A stretch of 64,000 bases of DNA from Paracoccaceae bacterium. Lineage in GTDB: Bacteria; Pseudomonadota; Alphaproteobacteria; Rhodobacterales; Rhodobacteraceae. Below the pieces are notes generated by a model. That model made no database searches, was not told where the DNA came from, and was given only the letters and a program-made list of their open reading frames with translations. The stretch spans positions 1 through 64,000 of the forward strand of contig VYFX01000053.1 in assembly GCA_009842205.1 (NCBI GenBank), written 5' to 3'. Shown one piece after another: positions 1-9,643 of the stretch (its first letter is position 1; the number at the start of each line of letters is the position of its first letter). The translations under genes were made by a program, and so were the position numbers.

Positions 1-67
1 GATTGAAATACTTACCTAAAATACAACTTGATTAAAGGGGTGCTGAATAGTTACTGTAATTCAAATA

Positions 68-286
68 TTGGCTGCTTCATTATATGTAACTTCCCTAAAC
101 AATTTTGATTATGCTACGCATTCACTACATTATTCGTCTCAATCGGAAACTGCAAATACATCAACTGAAGATGTTATTCTCCTAAGGTCCTTCCAAGAGT
201 GGTTATTGGTCAGGAACCCAGAAGGAAGGATACGGTGGATTGATCTGGATCGGATTGATGAAATCCAAATACTTCCGAAAAAATGA
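68..286 (+). CDS. Possible small hypothetical protein (72 aa)
   Basis: This is an open frame of 72 codons that begins at TTG. I see no clear ribosome-binding site at the expected distance. The product is mixed polar and acidic, with a C-terminal stretch ending in DEIQILPKK, and has no signal peptide, membrane helix or recognisable motif. It lies upstream of the SRPBCC/YdeI pair, separated by about 175 bases in which I see nothing definite. It could be a real small gene or a chance frame. I do not recognise it. Confidence 0.3.
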   Translation: MAASLYVTSLNNFDYATHSLHYSSQSETANTSTEDVILLRSFQEWLLVRNPEGRIRWIDLDRIDEIQILPKK

Positions 287-463
287 ATTGATCAGAACCG
301 ATTTTAATTTTCAGATTATTATGGATCAACATACAGAGTTTTTCAGTGGATTGATCAGTAAAGGTTTAGCTAAACAAATACGATAGGTTATGTGAATTAC
401 CTCAGGTATTGACCCATTGAATTATCATTCAGATACAATTCTAGAACGAAAGGACCCAAGCCC

Positions 464-940
464 ATGAGCGAGTTACCAACATATATTTTCGAACATAAGT
501 TCAGCAAACCACGTGAACAGGTTTGGAAGGCCTGGACTCAACCCGAAATGCTGTCCCACTGGTTCGGACCAAATGTCGAAACAATCATTCACAAGCTTGA
601 TCTCAAGGTAAGCGGGTTATGGCATTGTGAAATGAAATGGGGAGACAATTCCATGTACCAAAGTGGTGAATATCTGGAAATCGTTCCTCCCGAGAAACTT
701 GTCTGGCTTCATTCAACCACGGATGCAAACTGGAACATCATGGCTATGCCCAATAATTGGCCAAGAACAATGCATTCAACCATGACCCTTGAAGAATCCG
801 ATGGGGTGACAACACAAATCCTGACCTGGGTGCCCCATGATGCAAATGAGGCCGAACTGACCTGTTTTGAGAACGTCAAGGAGGACATGGGTAAAGGTTG
901 GAGTGCCGGAATGAAACTCATAGAGGAAATGCTGGCCTAA
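464..940 (+). CDS. SRPBCC (AHSA1-like) domain protein
   Basis: This 158-residue cytosolic protein matches the activator-of-Hsp90-ATPase-homologue (AHSA1) branch of the SRPBCC/START fold. Typical features are the opening pattern with FSKPREQVWKAWTQPE (residues about 13-28), the WFGP motif near residue 33, the GEYLEIVPPEKLVW strand and the C-terminal helix containing GKGWSAGMKLIEEML. Length is normal for the family. The start is ATG with AAAGGA upstream. Members bind hydrophobic ligands, but the ligand here is unknown. The YdeI-like gene follows 27 bases downstream on the same strand, so the two are probably co-transcribed; such pairs are common in bacteria. Confidence 0.85.
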   Translation: MSELPTYIFEHKFSKPREQVWKAWTQPEMLSHWFGPNVETIIHKLDLKVSGLWHCEMKWGDNSMYQSGEYLEIVPPEKLVWLHSTTDANWNIMAMPNNWPRTMHSTMTLEESDGVTTQILTWVPHDANEAELTCFENVKEDMGKGWSAGMKLIEEMLA

Positions 941-967
941 CAAAAGGATGTATTCCCGAAAGAGCAA

Positions 968-1507
968 ATGTCCTGGTTGGAGGAAACGGCACTGTTGAGA
1001 AAAATCCTTCTTGAATGTGAGCTTGAGGAGGAAATCAAATGGAACAAACCCTGCTTTGCTCATCAAGGTAGGAATATTTGTATCATTCAAAATATGAGGG
1101 ATTTCCTTGCTCTCCTGTTCTTCAAGGGCGTATTGTTGAATGATCCCGAGAAACTGCTTGAGGTTCAGGGACCCAATTCCCGGTCAGACTACAGGATGAG
1201 GTTTACAAGTCCCCGGGAGGTCCTTGCTATGACCCACTGGATCAAGTCCTTTGTCGAACAATCGATCGAAAACGAAAAGGCTGGTCGCAAGTTGGAACTG
1301 TCAACCCACCTCGATTATCCTCGGGAATTACTGGAACGCTTTATGAGTGATCCTGAATTGAAAGGGGCATTTGATCGTTTGACACCAGGGCGTCAACGAG
1401 GATACATTTTGTATTTTTCACAAGCCAAGCAATCAACGACCAGAGCCAGAAGAATTGCCAAGTACCGATCAAGGATTATCATGGGAAAGGGAATGCAGGA
1501 CCGTTAA
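968..1507 (+). CDS. YdeI/OmdA-like protein (DUF1801 type)
   Basis: This 179-residue protein resembles the YdeI/OmpD-associated family. The N-terminal half has the DUF1801-like core (EEIKWNKPCF near residue 22, then FLALLFFKGVLL near residue 46). The C-terminal part has the family signature P..L...F..DPELKGAFDRLTPGRQRGYI around residues 115-148, followed by a basic tail containing R..RIAKYR. It has no signal peptide and is presumably cytosolic. Family members have been linked to resistance to antimicrobial peptides and bacteriocins, but the biochemical role is unclear. It follows the SRPBCC gene closely and converges with the glycosyltransferase gene, 7 bases away. Confidence 0.8.
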   Translation: MSWLEETALLRKILLECELEEEIKWNKPCFAHQGRNICIIQNMRDFLALLFFKGVLLNDPEKLLEVQGPNSRSDYRMRFTSPREVLAMTHWIKSFVEQSIENEKAGRKLELSTHLDYPRELLERFMSDPELKGAFDRLTPGRQRGYILYFSQAKQSTTRARRIAKYRSRIIMGKGMQDR

Positions 1508-1514
1508 TGGTATC

Positions 1515-2564
1515 TTAATACAAAAGAGAGGTATATACCCTGTTTATCCCCCGTGCTTCGTTACTGATGTGAAACTTTGAAACCGCCTGTTCACGAGCTT
1601 TCTTGCACATGGTTTTCCGCAATTCCCCATTTGATAACAACTCTTTGGTGGCTTTGATCATTTCCTCCGAATTGTCAATCTCAACAACCCTGCCAATATC
1701 CTTGCCAATCAATATAGGCCATGCACCGGTCATTGATGTAACAACCGGAGTTCCGGTAGCGAGTGCCTCAAAGGGTACCAATCCAAAACCCTCCGATCTG
1801 GAACAGGCGATGCATAGGACCATGGATCGGTAGAGTTCATCCATTCCTTCGGTACCGATCTCCCCTGAAAAAACTATTTTGTCCTGTAGGTCTGCCTGCT
1901 TGATAATGGTGAGTAAATGCTGCTTGAATTTTTCATCCCTTGGTTTGCATAACCCAATGATTTTTGCTTTATAATTCTCTTGTTCAGGCAAGACTTTCAG
2001 CATCGTATCAACAAACAGATCAACTCCCTTTGCGTGGCGAACCCTACCTACACATCCGATCCAGTCACCTTCGCCGGAGTTTTTGCTTTCGGATAGTTTC
2101 GGGTCAGGAAAATACCTTGTCGTATCAATTCCATGATGGATTTCGGCCGAGAATTTGTCCCGATCCAGAAAATTATAGATGAAGCTGGAAGTGGCAATCA
2201 GTGCATCCATCTTGCCAAGCAGCTTGAGGAACATTCTGCTATGATGGTGATTGGTTGCCGATGTGAAAACAATTTTCCATTTTTGCCCTAGAATATCTCG
2301 CAGAAAGATTCCCAACACCATGTCAATTGCCCTACGGGCATGCAGGACACGATATCTGGCGATCCCGTTGGGTTTCGAAAAACCCTTGATGATCAGGGAC
2401 AGGATTGAGAATTTACTTTGCCCTCGATTCAAATCCCCCCAGTCTGCAATTCCGACATCCATCATTTTCTCCTGATGGGGAATAAGATCCTTGACTGTAG
2501 AGGAAACGCCCGTATGCCTCCTGTGCAAATTGGCAATAATCACATTTGGGAGTTCGGTTTTCAT
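1515..2564 (-). CDS. GT4-family glycosyltransferase (RfaG-like)
   Basis: This 349-residue GT-B glycosyltransferase probably transfers a sugar from a nucleotide-sugar donor in lipopolysaccharide or polysaccharide synthesis at the inner face of the membrane. The C-terminal half carries the usual family 4 landmarks: GRVRHAKGVDLF near residue 172, and the donor-binding CSRSEGFGLVPFEALATGTP near residue 254, with the paired glutamates (E-x7-E) of the retaining GT4 active site. The N-terminal acceptor domain is less distinctive. It starts at ATG. The acceptor and sugar cannot be told from sequence. It sits alone next to an aminotransferase gene on the same strand, with a 65-base gap. Confidence 0.85.
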   Translation of the reverse strand: MKTELPNVIIANLHRRHTGVSSTVKDLIPHQEKMMDVGIADWGDLNRGQSKFSILSLIIKGFSKPNGIARYRVLHARRAIDMVLGIFLRDILGQKWKIVFTSATNHHHSRMFLKLLGKMDALIATSSFIYNFLDRDKFSAEIHHGIDTTRYFPDPKLSESKNSGEGDWIGCVGRVRHAKGVDLFVDTMLKVLPEQENYKAKIIGLCKPRDEKFKQHLLTIIKQADLQDKIVFSGEIGTEGMDELYRSMVLCIACSRSEGFGLVPFEALATGTPVVTSMTGAWPILIGKDIGRVVEIDNSEEMIKATKELLSNGELRKTMCKKAREQAVSKFHISNEARGINRVYTSLLY

Positions 2565-2629
2565 TGTTTGGACCGTTTTATAGGCGTTTTGTTTTTGGCT
2601 TCACCCGAAAGATGGATTGGAAGGAATCA

Positions 2630-3817
2630 TCAGTGGAACAGAGCTGAAATGGCCTGCAGAATATTATCGATAGCCTCATTTAACAACTCTTCCTGTTTGG
2701 CAAAACACAGGCGAAAATAACCCTGACTACCGAATTCGCTTCCAGGTATCACAGCAACATGGGCATTTTCCAACAAATAATTGCAAACATCTTGGTCATT
2801 GGACAATTTACCAGTTCCAAACAGCTTCCGACATCCTACAAAAAGGTAAAAGGCTCCCTCCGGTTTATAAATATCCAGATATGGCGATTGTGACAACTTA
2901 CTGCAAACCAGGTCTCTTGCCTTGGTATAATCGTGCAACCAATCCTTGAGGAACGCTTGAGAACCTTCCAGGGCAGCAACTGCTCCAACCTGACTTATCG
3001 ATGAGGCGTTAGTCGTGGATTGTCCCTGAAGCTTGATCATTTGTCCAATAAAGTCACTTTCTCCAGCACAATAACCAATCCGCCAACCTGTCATGGCATA
3101 GGATTTTGACAAGCCACTGACGGTCAGGGTTCTGGGGATCAAGTCGGGAGCAACCTTGGTCAGGCTGTTAAACTCCGCACCATCATAAATTATGGCTTCA
3201 TAAATATCATCACATAAAACCGCTACTTGTTGGTGTTTTCTCAGGATAATAGCGATTTCTTCCAGTTCGGATCGGGTATATACCGCTCCCGTCGGATTCC
3301 CCGGTGAATTCAGAATCAACCATCTGGTATTGTTTGTAATGGTGGATTCGAGTTGTTGTGCCGTTATTTTAAAACCGGCTGTTTCCGGACATTGAACCAG
3401 AACGGTGACGCCCCGGGCTATCTTGACAATCTCTGGATAACTTACCCAATAGGGTGCAGGAATAATGACTTCATCACCTTGCTCAAGCGAAACCATCAAG
3501 GCATTGAATATCAGTTGCTTGCCACCGCAACCAACGACGATATTGTTTAATCGGTAGTCGGTTCCATTCTGTTTGTTGATGTGATTGGCAATCAACTTCC
3601 GCAAATGCGGTGTCCCGGCAACAGCTGTATAACCGGTCTTCCCCTCCAGGGCCCCTGCATAAGCAGCCTCGATTATATGAGCCGGAGTATTGTAATGCGG
3701 TTGCCCCTCGGTCAGATCGATTACGTTTTTCCCCTCGGCAATCATATCCCTTGCCCGTTGGGCAAGTTTAATGGTCCCGGATACCCTTACCGAACTGATA
3801 TTTTGATTGATTTGCAA
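2630..3817 (-). CDS. Class I/II pyridoxal-phosphate aminotransferase
   Basis: This is a 395-residue fold-type I aminotransferase of the aspartate aminotransferase superfamily. Landmarks include the N-terminal LTEGQP and TGYTAVAGTP segments, NSPGNPTG near residue 170, the DDIYE aspartate that binds the pyridine nitrogen near 203, and the Schiff-base lysine in SGLSKSYAMTGWR (K238). The C-terminal PGSEFG and FRLCFA motifs are present. Length is typical. It may use aspartate or another amino acid with 2-oxoglutarate; the exact substrate cannot be assigned. It follows the methyltransferase gene on the same strand. Confidence 0.88.
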   Translation of the reverse strand: MQINQNISSVRVSGTIKLAQRARDMIAEGKNVIDLTEGQPHYNTPAHIIEAAYAGALEGKTGYTAVAGTPHLRKLIANHINKQNGTDYRLNNIVVGCGGKQLIFNALMVSLEQGDEVIIPAPYWVSYPEIVKIARGVTVLVQCPETAGFKITAQQLESTITNNTRWLILNSPGNPTGAVYTRSELEEIAIILRKHQQVAVLCDDIYEAIIYDGAEFNSLTKVAPDLIPRTLTVSGLSKSYAMTGWRIGYCAGESDFIGQMIKLQGQSTTNASSISQVGAVAALEGSQAFLKDWLHDYTKARDLVCSKLSQSPYLDIYKPEGAFYLFVGCRKLFGTGKLSNDQDVCNYLLENAHVAVIPGSEFGSQGYFRLCFAKQEELLNEAIDNILQAISALFH

Positions 3818-3868
3818 AGATGTCTCCTAAATTTGATGGGCAGGAAGGTTAATCACCATCAAACCGCA

Positions 3869-4744
3869 TTATTGGGTATTGACCATACCAACCATCAGGT
3901 AACAATTGTATTTGCAAAACTCAACCTTGTTCCTCATATTTCCTTCAAGCCTTTCCTGCAGCTTGTCGCGGGATTTATCCCTAGTCAATAATCTGAAAAT
4001 GGTGGCCAATGTACCCCTGATAAGTGGGTTCTTGTCCCCCAACTCCCGATCAATCCTGAAAATCGAACTGTCAATAAATTTATATAATTCCGATTCCAAA
4101 TCGATGGAAGGTGCAACCTCGTCGGTAATATCATCCCTGAATGATATCTCCAATCCGGCCTTCTCGACTTCCTCATGAAACCTTGTAATGGCATGTCCCC
4201 CACCCACTGGACGGTAATTTAGCTTCATTTGCTGTCCCTCGGGCGTTCGAAAGCAGTCGGAAATCAAAATCAATCCTCCCTGCCGGGTTACCCTTCGGGC
4301 TTTCTTGAGTGCAACCTCAAGGGGGATGTATTGAAAACTTTCGGAAAACAGGCAAACATCAAATTGCCGATCTGTTTCAAACTCTTCGAAACCGAGGTTA
4401 TGCACCGGCGTATCTTGACCCATCTTGGCCTCACACCTTTTTGCCAGGGGAGGGCTTGGCACAACTATTTCGAGGTCGTGACCGAGTTTGCTCAGGGTCA
4501 GGGCCGTCTCGCCGGCTCCGCCTCCAACATCAAGTATGCTCAGATGTTCACCTTTCGGTAAATGGGAAATGAGCCTTTCTGTATACAGTTCCTGGGCCTG
4601 CAAAAGGTTACCGGCACAAACTTCAATACCCTCTTTCCAAATTCCGTAGTGAAGATGTTCCTTGCCCGTCAGAAAACGAACAAAATTTACACCCAAATCC
4701 AGCCCGAGAGTTTTGGTATCGATTTTTTTGCCGGTTTTAAACAA
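3869..4744 (-). CDS. Class I SAM-dependent methyltransferase
   Basis: This 291-residue protein has the Rossmann methyltransferase core. Motif I is LDVGGGAGETAL near residue 70. The acidic and aromatic stretch FDVCLFSESFQYIPL near 128 corresponds to motif II/post-II, and ARRVTRQGGLILISD near 149 to motif III. The N-terminal stretch with HLHYGIW resembles small-molecule N- or C-methyltransferases that act on amines or lipids. The C-terminal 100 residues are helical and specific to this protein. The substrate is unknown. There is no signal peptide. Confidence 0.8.
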   Translation of the reverse strand: MFKTGKKIDTKTLGLDLGVNFVRFLTGKEHLHYGIWKEGIEVCAGNLLQAQELYTERLISHLPKGEHLSILDVGGGAGETALTLSKLGHDLEIVVPSPPLAKRCEAKMGQDTPVHNLGFEEFETDRQFDVCLFSESFQYIPLEVALKKARRVTRQGGLILISDCFRTPEGQQMKLNYRPVGGGHAITRFHEEVEKAGLEISFRDDITDEVAPSIDLESELYKFIDSSIFRIDRELGDKNPLIRGTLATIFRLLTRDKSRDKLQERLEGNMRNKVEFCKYNCYLMVGMVNTQ

Positions 4745-4798
4745 ATCTATAAATCTATTTTGAAATTGTTCTTGATATCTGGTTGAGGGATTAGGTTT

Positions 4799-5275
4799 TC
4801 AATAATTCATGTGCTCATGGAACTCATTGAAAATGCTTTCATATACCAACCGTTTAAATGGAACTATTTTTTTAACCAGTTGGCCTGTTTTCATCCATTG
4901 CCAATTCGAAAACTCGGGATGGGGAGTATTGATGTTTATTTGGCTGTCATTGCCAATAAAATCAAATAGAAACCATTTTTGTTCCTGACCCCGATATTTT
5001 CCACCCCAAAGACGCGGAATCATCTCGACGGGTAAATCATACAAATAGGTGCCTTTGGTTTCAGCAACAAATTGAACCAGATCGGAGGAAATTCCCGTCT
5101 CTTCCTCCAATTCCCTGAGTGCTGCCGAATGGTTGTCTTCCCCCTCGTCTATACCGCCCTGGGGCATTTGCCACGCATCATCAATTCCATCAAGGCGTTG
5201 ACCGGCAAATACCAGATTATCGCAATTGAGCAAGACGATACCGACACATTTCCGATAGGGAAGGTCTACTCTCAA
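4799..5275 (-). CDS. rppH: RNA pyrophosphohydrolase RppH
   Basis: RppH removes pyrophosphate from the 5' triphosphate end of mRNA and so triggers RNase E-dependent decay in the cytosol. The 158-residue product carries a perfect Nudix box (G-x5-E-x7-RE-x2-EE-x-G) at residues 40-62, inside the family-specific WQMPQGGID context. It also has the N-terminal [11 protein letters not shown] and the QKWFLF strand. Length matches alphaproteobacterial RppH. The ctpA gene is immediately upstream in transcription order, an arrangement common in Rhodobacterales. Confidence 0.95.
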   Translation of the reverse strand: MRVDLPYRKCVGIVLLNCDNLVFAGQRLDGIDDAWQMPQGGIDEGEDNHSAALRELEEETGISSDLVQFVAETKGTYLYDLPVEMIPRLWGGKYRGQEQKWFLFDFIGNDSQININTPHPEFSNWQWMKTGQLVKKIVPFKRLVYESIFNEFHEHMNY

Positions 5276-5319
5276 GGTACAAGGTTCCTCTCAAACTGTG
5301 GTTATTCCGAGCCTTGAAC

Positions 5320-6687
5320 TTATAATTTTCCTGATCCCAAGGCCTTGAAGCCATGAATAAGGTCAATTGCATAACCAAGCTGGTTATCTGTCCTTCTCAA
5401 TTCTTCCAAAGCTTCATTCAGTTTGGCCATCTCTTCCTGCTCTTCCTCGTTGATAGGAATACCGTCATTTTCAAGGCTGTTATCATACTTGGACTCCGAA
5501 AATAAATACCTTGCATCTTCTTCTTCCTCTTCAACTTCGACATATTGCCATTCCAGCAAAATATCCGGAGTTATGCCATTACCCTGTATGGATTTTCCTG
5601 ATGGAGTATAATATTTTGCAGTAGTCATCCTCAAGCCGCCAAACTTCCGTTCGCTTGAGGAGTCCACACCCTTCTCGCTGTCAAGGTCAATCAGGGTTTG
5701 AACTGATCCCTTGCCGAAACTTTGAGTACCGATTACAGCAGCCCTTTCATTATCCTGCAATGCACCTGCGACAATTTCCGAGGCCGAGGCCGACCCACTG
5801 TTGATTAGGACAACAATTGGGATGCCATGTGAAATATCACCATCATAGTAATCCCCGGCTTTAAAGGTATCGGCCTGAGTGTCCCTTCTTCTGATTGAAA
5901 CGATATCACCTTCATCAAGAAAAAGATCGGTAACACCTACAGCGCTTTGAAGCAACCCACCTGGATTGTTACGTAAATCAATTACAATACCTGCAAAATC
6001 ATGGATATCTCCATATTCGGCAACCACTTCCTCAATACCCTCCTCAAGATTTGGAATGGCCTGATTGCTGAAGGTCTTGACCCTTGCAATGATCACATCC
6101 CCTATTCGTCTGACCTCAGCAGCTTCGATCTGGATGATATCACGGGTAATTGTAACCTCGAATGGGTTATCTACATTCTCCCTCAGGATTGTAATGGTTA
6201 TATCCTCACCGGGAGGTCCTCTCATTCTGTCAACCGCTTCCTGCAGGTCCATTTCCAAAACGGTCTTACCTTCGATTTCTATTATATAATCACCAGCCTG
6301 TATACCGGCTTCGAAGGCAGGTGTGTCATCTATTGGAGAAATAACCTTCACATAACCGCTTTCAGTTGTTACCTGTATACCCAATCCTCCGAATTCCCCC
6401 GTGGTTCTCTCCTCCATTTCCATCATTTCTTCCGGACTGATATAACCCGAATGAGGATCAAGAGAACTTAACATGCCATCAAGCGCTGCCTGAATCAATT
6501 CGGACTTATCCACTTCTTCGACATAAGAATTATCAATCCTGCTCAGCGTTTCGGAAATAAGCCCAATTTTTTCGTAAATATTGAATTCCTCTTCATCGTT
6601 TGACTCTGCCCACATTGGTTGGAGAGGCATCAAAACAAGGAAAATTCCAGCCATTAAAGGGAATTTGGGTAATCGCAATCTAATCAT
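5320..6687 (-). CDS. ctpA: C-terminal processing protease CtpA (S41)
   Basis: This is a 455-residue periplasmic serine protease of family S41. Residues 1-28 form a signal peptide (basic start, hydrophobic core, cleavage near MWA-ES). A PDZ domain spans about 95-180 (GLGIQV...GIQAGDYI). The catalytic core has the NSGSASASEIVAGAL motif with likely nucleophile S301, and SFGKGSVQ with general base K326; the 25-residue spacing matches the Prc Ser/Lys dyad. The acidic C-terminal region (about 380-440) is rich in Glu. In related genomes an EnvC-like M23 peptidase often sits between ctpA and gpmI; here only 126 non-coding bases separate them. Confidence 0.95.
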   Translation of the reverse strand: MIRLRLPKFPLMAGIFLVLMPLQPMWAESNDEEEFNIYEKIGLISETLSRIDNSYVEEVDKSELIQAALDGMLSSLDPHSGYISPEEMMEMEERTTGEFGGLGIQVTTESGYVKVISPIDDTPAFEAGIQAGDYIIEIEGKTVLEMDLQEAVDRMRGPPGEDITITILRENVDNPFEVTITRDIIQIEAAEVRRIGDVIIARVKTFSNQAIPNLEEGIEEVVAEYGDIHDFAGIVIDLRNNPGGLLQSAVGVTDLFLDEGDIVSIRRRDTQADTFKAGDYYDGDISHGIPIVVLINSGSASASEIVAGALQDNERAAVIGTQSFGKGSVQTLIDLDSEKGVDSSSERKFGGLRMTTAKYYTPSGKSIQGNGITPDILLEWQYVEVEEEEEDARYLFSESKYDNSLENDGIPINEEEQEEMAKLNEALEELRRTDNQLGYAIDLIHGFKALGSGKL

Positions 6688-6813
6688 GATCGTCCTAACT
6701 ATACGGAAAACTAGGTGAGAATACAGGTCTATTTGTTTCCAATAAAAATATAATTCTCATTTCATAAGGTTCAATTAAAATATTTTTTACAACAACACGC
6801 GCAACTCGTTACA

Positions 6814-8343
6814 TCAATGCGTTTGAACATCGTATATCAGGGTATTGCCTGTCATTTGCTCCGGTTTGTTCAAACCCAGCAAATCAAGCAAGGTTGGAGC
6901 AAGATCAATCAAACTGCCTCCATCCCTCAATCTGAATGATTTGTTGGATGACACCAGAATGACCGGAACAGGATTTGTCGTATGTGCCGTATGAACGCCA
7001 CCGGTTTCCTCATCGACCATCATTTCACAATTTCCGTGATCGGCAGTTACAATGAGTTTACCACCAAACGCCAAGATTTCCTCTGTTATGATGCCGAGTG
7101 CTTCGTCGGTTGCTTCACATGCCTTAATGGCAGCATCTAAACTCCCCGTATGTCCAACCATGTCAGGATTCGCAATATTCACTACGATCAAGTCAAAACC
7201 CTTGTTTACTGCCTCCTTGAATCCCCTAGCAACTTCCCTGACTGACATTTCCGGTTCAAGATCATAAGTTGCCACCTTGGGACTGTTGGGCATGAAGCGG
7301 TTTTCTCCTTCCTCCATGGCTTCCTTGCCACCATTCAAAAAGAAGGTGACATGAGGAAACTTTTCGGTCTCGGCAATTCTCATCTGGGTCAGGCCATGCC
7401 TTGCCACCCATTCCCCCAGGGTATTTTTGATCCCGGTTTTCTTGAAAAGTGGTTGGATCCAATCCCTTGGTGGTGTGAAATAGTTAGCCATTGAAACTGC
7501 CCGGAAGATGGCAGGCCTACCTGTGACATCAAAATCCACAAAATCCGGATCGGCCAAAGAAGCTGACAATTCCCGCATACGATCAGAACGAAAATTGACG
7601 AAAAACAACCCGTCACCCTCTTTCATTCCCATAAAATTCCCTATGCAGGTAGGCTGGATGAATTCATCCGTCTCACCTCTGGCAACGGATTCTTCAACAC
7701 ATTCCGGACCGGAAGGGGAACGTAATCCCTGACCCATCATAATGGCATCCCAGGCTTTCTTTATCCTTTCCCAGCGATGGTCCCTGTCCATGGCAAAATA
7801 CCGTCCCGAGATGGTTGCAAGTTCGGCCAAACCCTCAATGCCATCAACCAGACGTTTGATGTCCTGCCCGGCGTTGCCTGGTGGAGCATCCCGGCCATCT
7901 GTGATGGCGTGAACCTTGACTTTGACACCATAAGAAGCAAGTGATTTGACCGAAGCAACCAGATGGCGGTTCAAACCATGTACCCCAACATCGGATACAA
8001 TCCCGACGACATGTACCGTATTGCCTGTATCCCTTGTGGTCCTGGCCAGATTGACCAAGGGTTCCATCAACCCGAACTCTCCCGTCTTGATGGCTTGATT
8101 GATTCTCTGAACCTCCATTAGTATGACACGACCTGCGCCAATATGAAGATGTCCAACCTCGGAATTGCCAATGCTTCCCGGTGGCAATCCAACCGCTTCT
8201 CCATGTGTTACCAGTTTGGAATTGGGATAGTGGGCCATCAGGCGATCAAAATTCGGGGTTTTGGCCAGGGCTACGGCATTTCCTTCAACCTCCGATCTCA
8301 AACCCCAGCCATCAAGGATACACAAGGCGACCTGTTTTTTCAT
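6814..8343 (-). CDS. gpmI: Cofactor-independent phosphoglycerate mutase
   Basis: GpmI interconverts 3- and 2-phosphoglycerate in glycolysis and gluconeogenesis using two Mn ions and a phosphoserine intermediate. The 509-residue protein has the alkaline-phosphatase-superfamily start LCILDGWG, the phosphorylated serine in GNSEVGH (S61), the inserted transferase domain (AITDGRDAPP) and the C-terminal metal site TADHGNCE followed by HTAHTTNPVP. Length is normal. The 252 bases between this gene and rlmH contain no convincing gene or RNA. Confidence 0.97.
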   Translation of the reverse strand: MKKQVALCILDGWGLRSEVEGNAVALAKTPNFDRLMAHYPNSKLVTHGEAVGLPPGSIGNSEVGHLHIGAGRVILMEVQRINQAIKTGEFGLMEPLVNLARTTRDTGNTVHVVGIVSDVGVHGLNRHLVASVKSLASYGVKVKVHAITDGRDAPPGNAGQDIKRLVDGIEGLAELATISGRYFAMDRDHRWERIKKAWDAIMMGQGLRSPSGPECVEESVARGETDEFIQPTCIGNFMGMKEGDGLFFVNFRSDRMRELSASLADPDFVDFDVTGRPAIFRAVSMANYFTPPRDWIQPLFKKTGIKNTLGEWVARHGLTQMRIAETEKFPHVTFFLNGGKEAMEEGENRFMPNSPKVATYDLEPEMSVREVARGFKEAVNKGFDLIVVNIANPDMVGHTGSLDAAIKACEATDEALGIITEEILAFGGKLIVTADHGNCEMMVDEETGGVHTAHTTNPVPVILVSSNKSFRLRDGGSLIDLAPTLLDLLGLNKPEQMTGNTLIYDVQTH

Positions 8344-8595
8344 TTGCTTTCAATTCCAAGGAAATAATTCATTGTGAATTAGAACTTCATTGATTGCGCA
8401 CAACTTTCAAGTGACCTTGACTGATTCTAAAAACACTGAACCTTTGCTGATGAAGCAGTGCAGGCAAATCTTCGGTGTCTTGAATATCTTTGCAGCAGGT
8501 GTTTGTAGTGATGCGCAAGTCTATGAAAGATATAAGGGAAATGTTCAATATCGTCAACGCAATTGTGGATAACTTTCGACCCGATTTGCAAGCAA

Positions 8596-9045
8596 TTATT
8601 TGTGATAAGGCAATCCCGAAAGAATTGAGACCGCCCGGTATAGCTGTTCAGCCAACATTGCCCTTGCCAGCCGATGCGGAAATACCATGGGACCAAGGGA
8701 TAGGGTAAAGAATGGGGTGAATTCCGGTAACTGGTTTCTTCCCTGGTCACCACCGATCGCAAAGGTCAGATCACCTATTTGCTCATCACGCCATGAGGCT
8801 ATCTTGATGGCAAATTCCCTGCTTGACAATTGCTGTCCCCTTTCATCAAGCAGGCACACAGGGTTCTGGAGGCATTTGAGCGAACGCTTCCTGCCTCCTG
8901 TTTTTTCCGGTTCGATTTCAACAACCTCAATGTTTCCAAACCCCTGGTTTCGTCCCAGCTTCGTGAATCTGTCTAGGTAATTTTCCGTTAATTCCAATTC
9001 AGGGCCTGAACGTATTCTGTTGACGGCCAAAATTGTAATATTCAT
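8596..9045 (-). CDS. rlmH: 23S rRNA pseudouridine-1915 N3-methyltransferase RlmH
   Basis: RlmH is a SPOUT-class methyltransferase acting on helix 69 of the 23S rRNA in the assembled ribosome. The 149-residue product has the trefoil-knot signature LDERGQQLSSREFA near residue 67, FAIGGDQGR near 95, and the family C-terminus with LAEQLYRA...PYHK. Its start (ATG at 9045) overlaps the rsfS stop by four bases, so translation is probably coupled. The rsfS-rlmH order is standard across bacteria. Confidence 0.97.
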   Translation of the reverse strand: MNITILAVNRIRSGPELELTENYLDRFTKLGRNQGFGNIEVVEIEPEKTGGRKRSLKCLQNPVCLLDERGQQLSSREFAIKIASWRDEQIGDLTFAIGGDQGRNQLPEFTPFFTLSLGPMVFPHRLARAMLAEQLYRAVSILSGLPYHK

Positions 9046-9461
9046 ATATTATCTTTGGCCTGAGACTCAGTCGGCATCCACAGTTTTTCAATCTGGTAGA
9101 AATTCCGCACTTCTGGCCTGAACAAATGTATGATTACGTCTCCTGCATCAATCAAAACCCAATCGCCTCCTTCTTTTCCTTCGATTGTGGTCTGTATCCT
9201 GAACTGCTGCTTCAGGGACTCGAGCAATTTTTCCGATAGGGATACGACCTGGCGCTTGGACCTGCCAGATGCAACAACCATGTAATCGGCGATGGTTGAT
9301 TTCCCTCGAAGATCAATTTCAACGGTTTCCTGAGCCAAATTATCGTCCAGAACTTTCAAGACAAGTTCCAGAAGATTTTCTGAGCTGGTTAGGGGGGCAG
9401 TGCTTGGGGATGGGATTGACAGGATGGATTTATCTAAATCCGCTTCTTTTTCTTGGGTCAG
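9042..9461 (-). CDS. rsfS: Ribosomal silencing factor RsfS, probable CTG start
   Basis: RsfS binds ribosomal protein uL14 and blocks subunit joining under starvation. The core DLRGKSTIADYMVVASGRS and the C-terminal GDWVLIDAGDVIIHLF are diagnostic. The first conventional start (TTG at 9359) would remove the N-terminal helix SENLLELVLKVLDD that homologues keep, and has no ribosome-binding site. The frame stays open to 9482. The best site is AAGGAG at 9472-9477 followed nine bases later by CTG at 9461, giving 139 residues. I therefore infer a CTG start. The extra N-terminus is low-complexity and rich in Ser and Pro. Confidence 0.88.
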   Translation of the reverse strand: MTQEKEADLDKSILSIPSPSTAPLTSSENLLELVLKVLDDNLAQETVEIDLRGKSTIADYMVVASGRSKRQVVSLSEKLLESLKQQFRIQTTIEGKEGGDWVLIDAGDVIIHLFRPEVRNFYQIEKLWMPTESQAKDNI

Positions 9462-9643
9462 CGTATAAATCTCCTTAATGTCCTACTGGATTCATTCAAA
9501 AAAACCAACTTTCAACAAAATATTCCAGAATAATTCACAAAACAGGCAAATTGTTTTGATATTGCCATTTTATTTTCTGTAACTAGAAAAATGCAAGTGA
9601 TAAAATGGAATCGAGATTTCATCAATCAAGTTGATTCGGTAAA

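Noticed and set aside
6001-6471. 156-codon plus-strand frame opposite ctpA
   Set aside because: ctpA is clear on the other strand; the frame has no ribosome-binding site or recognisable domain.
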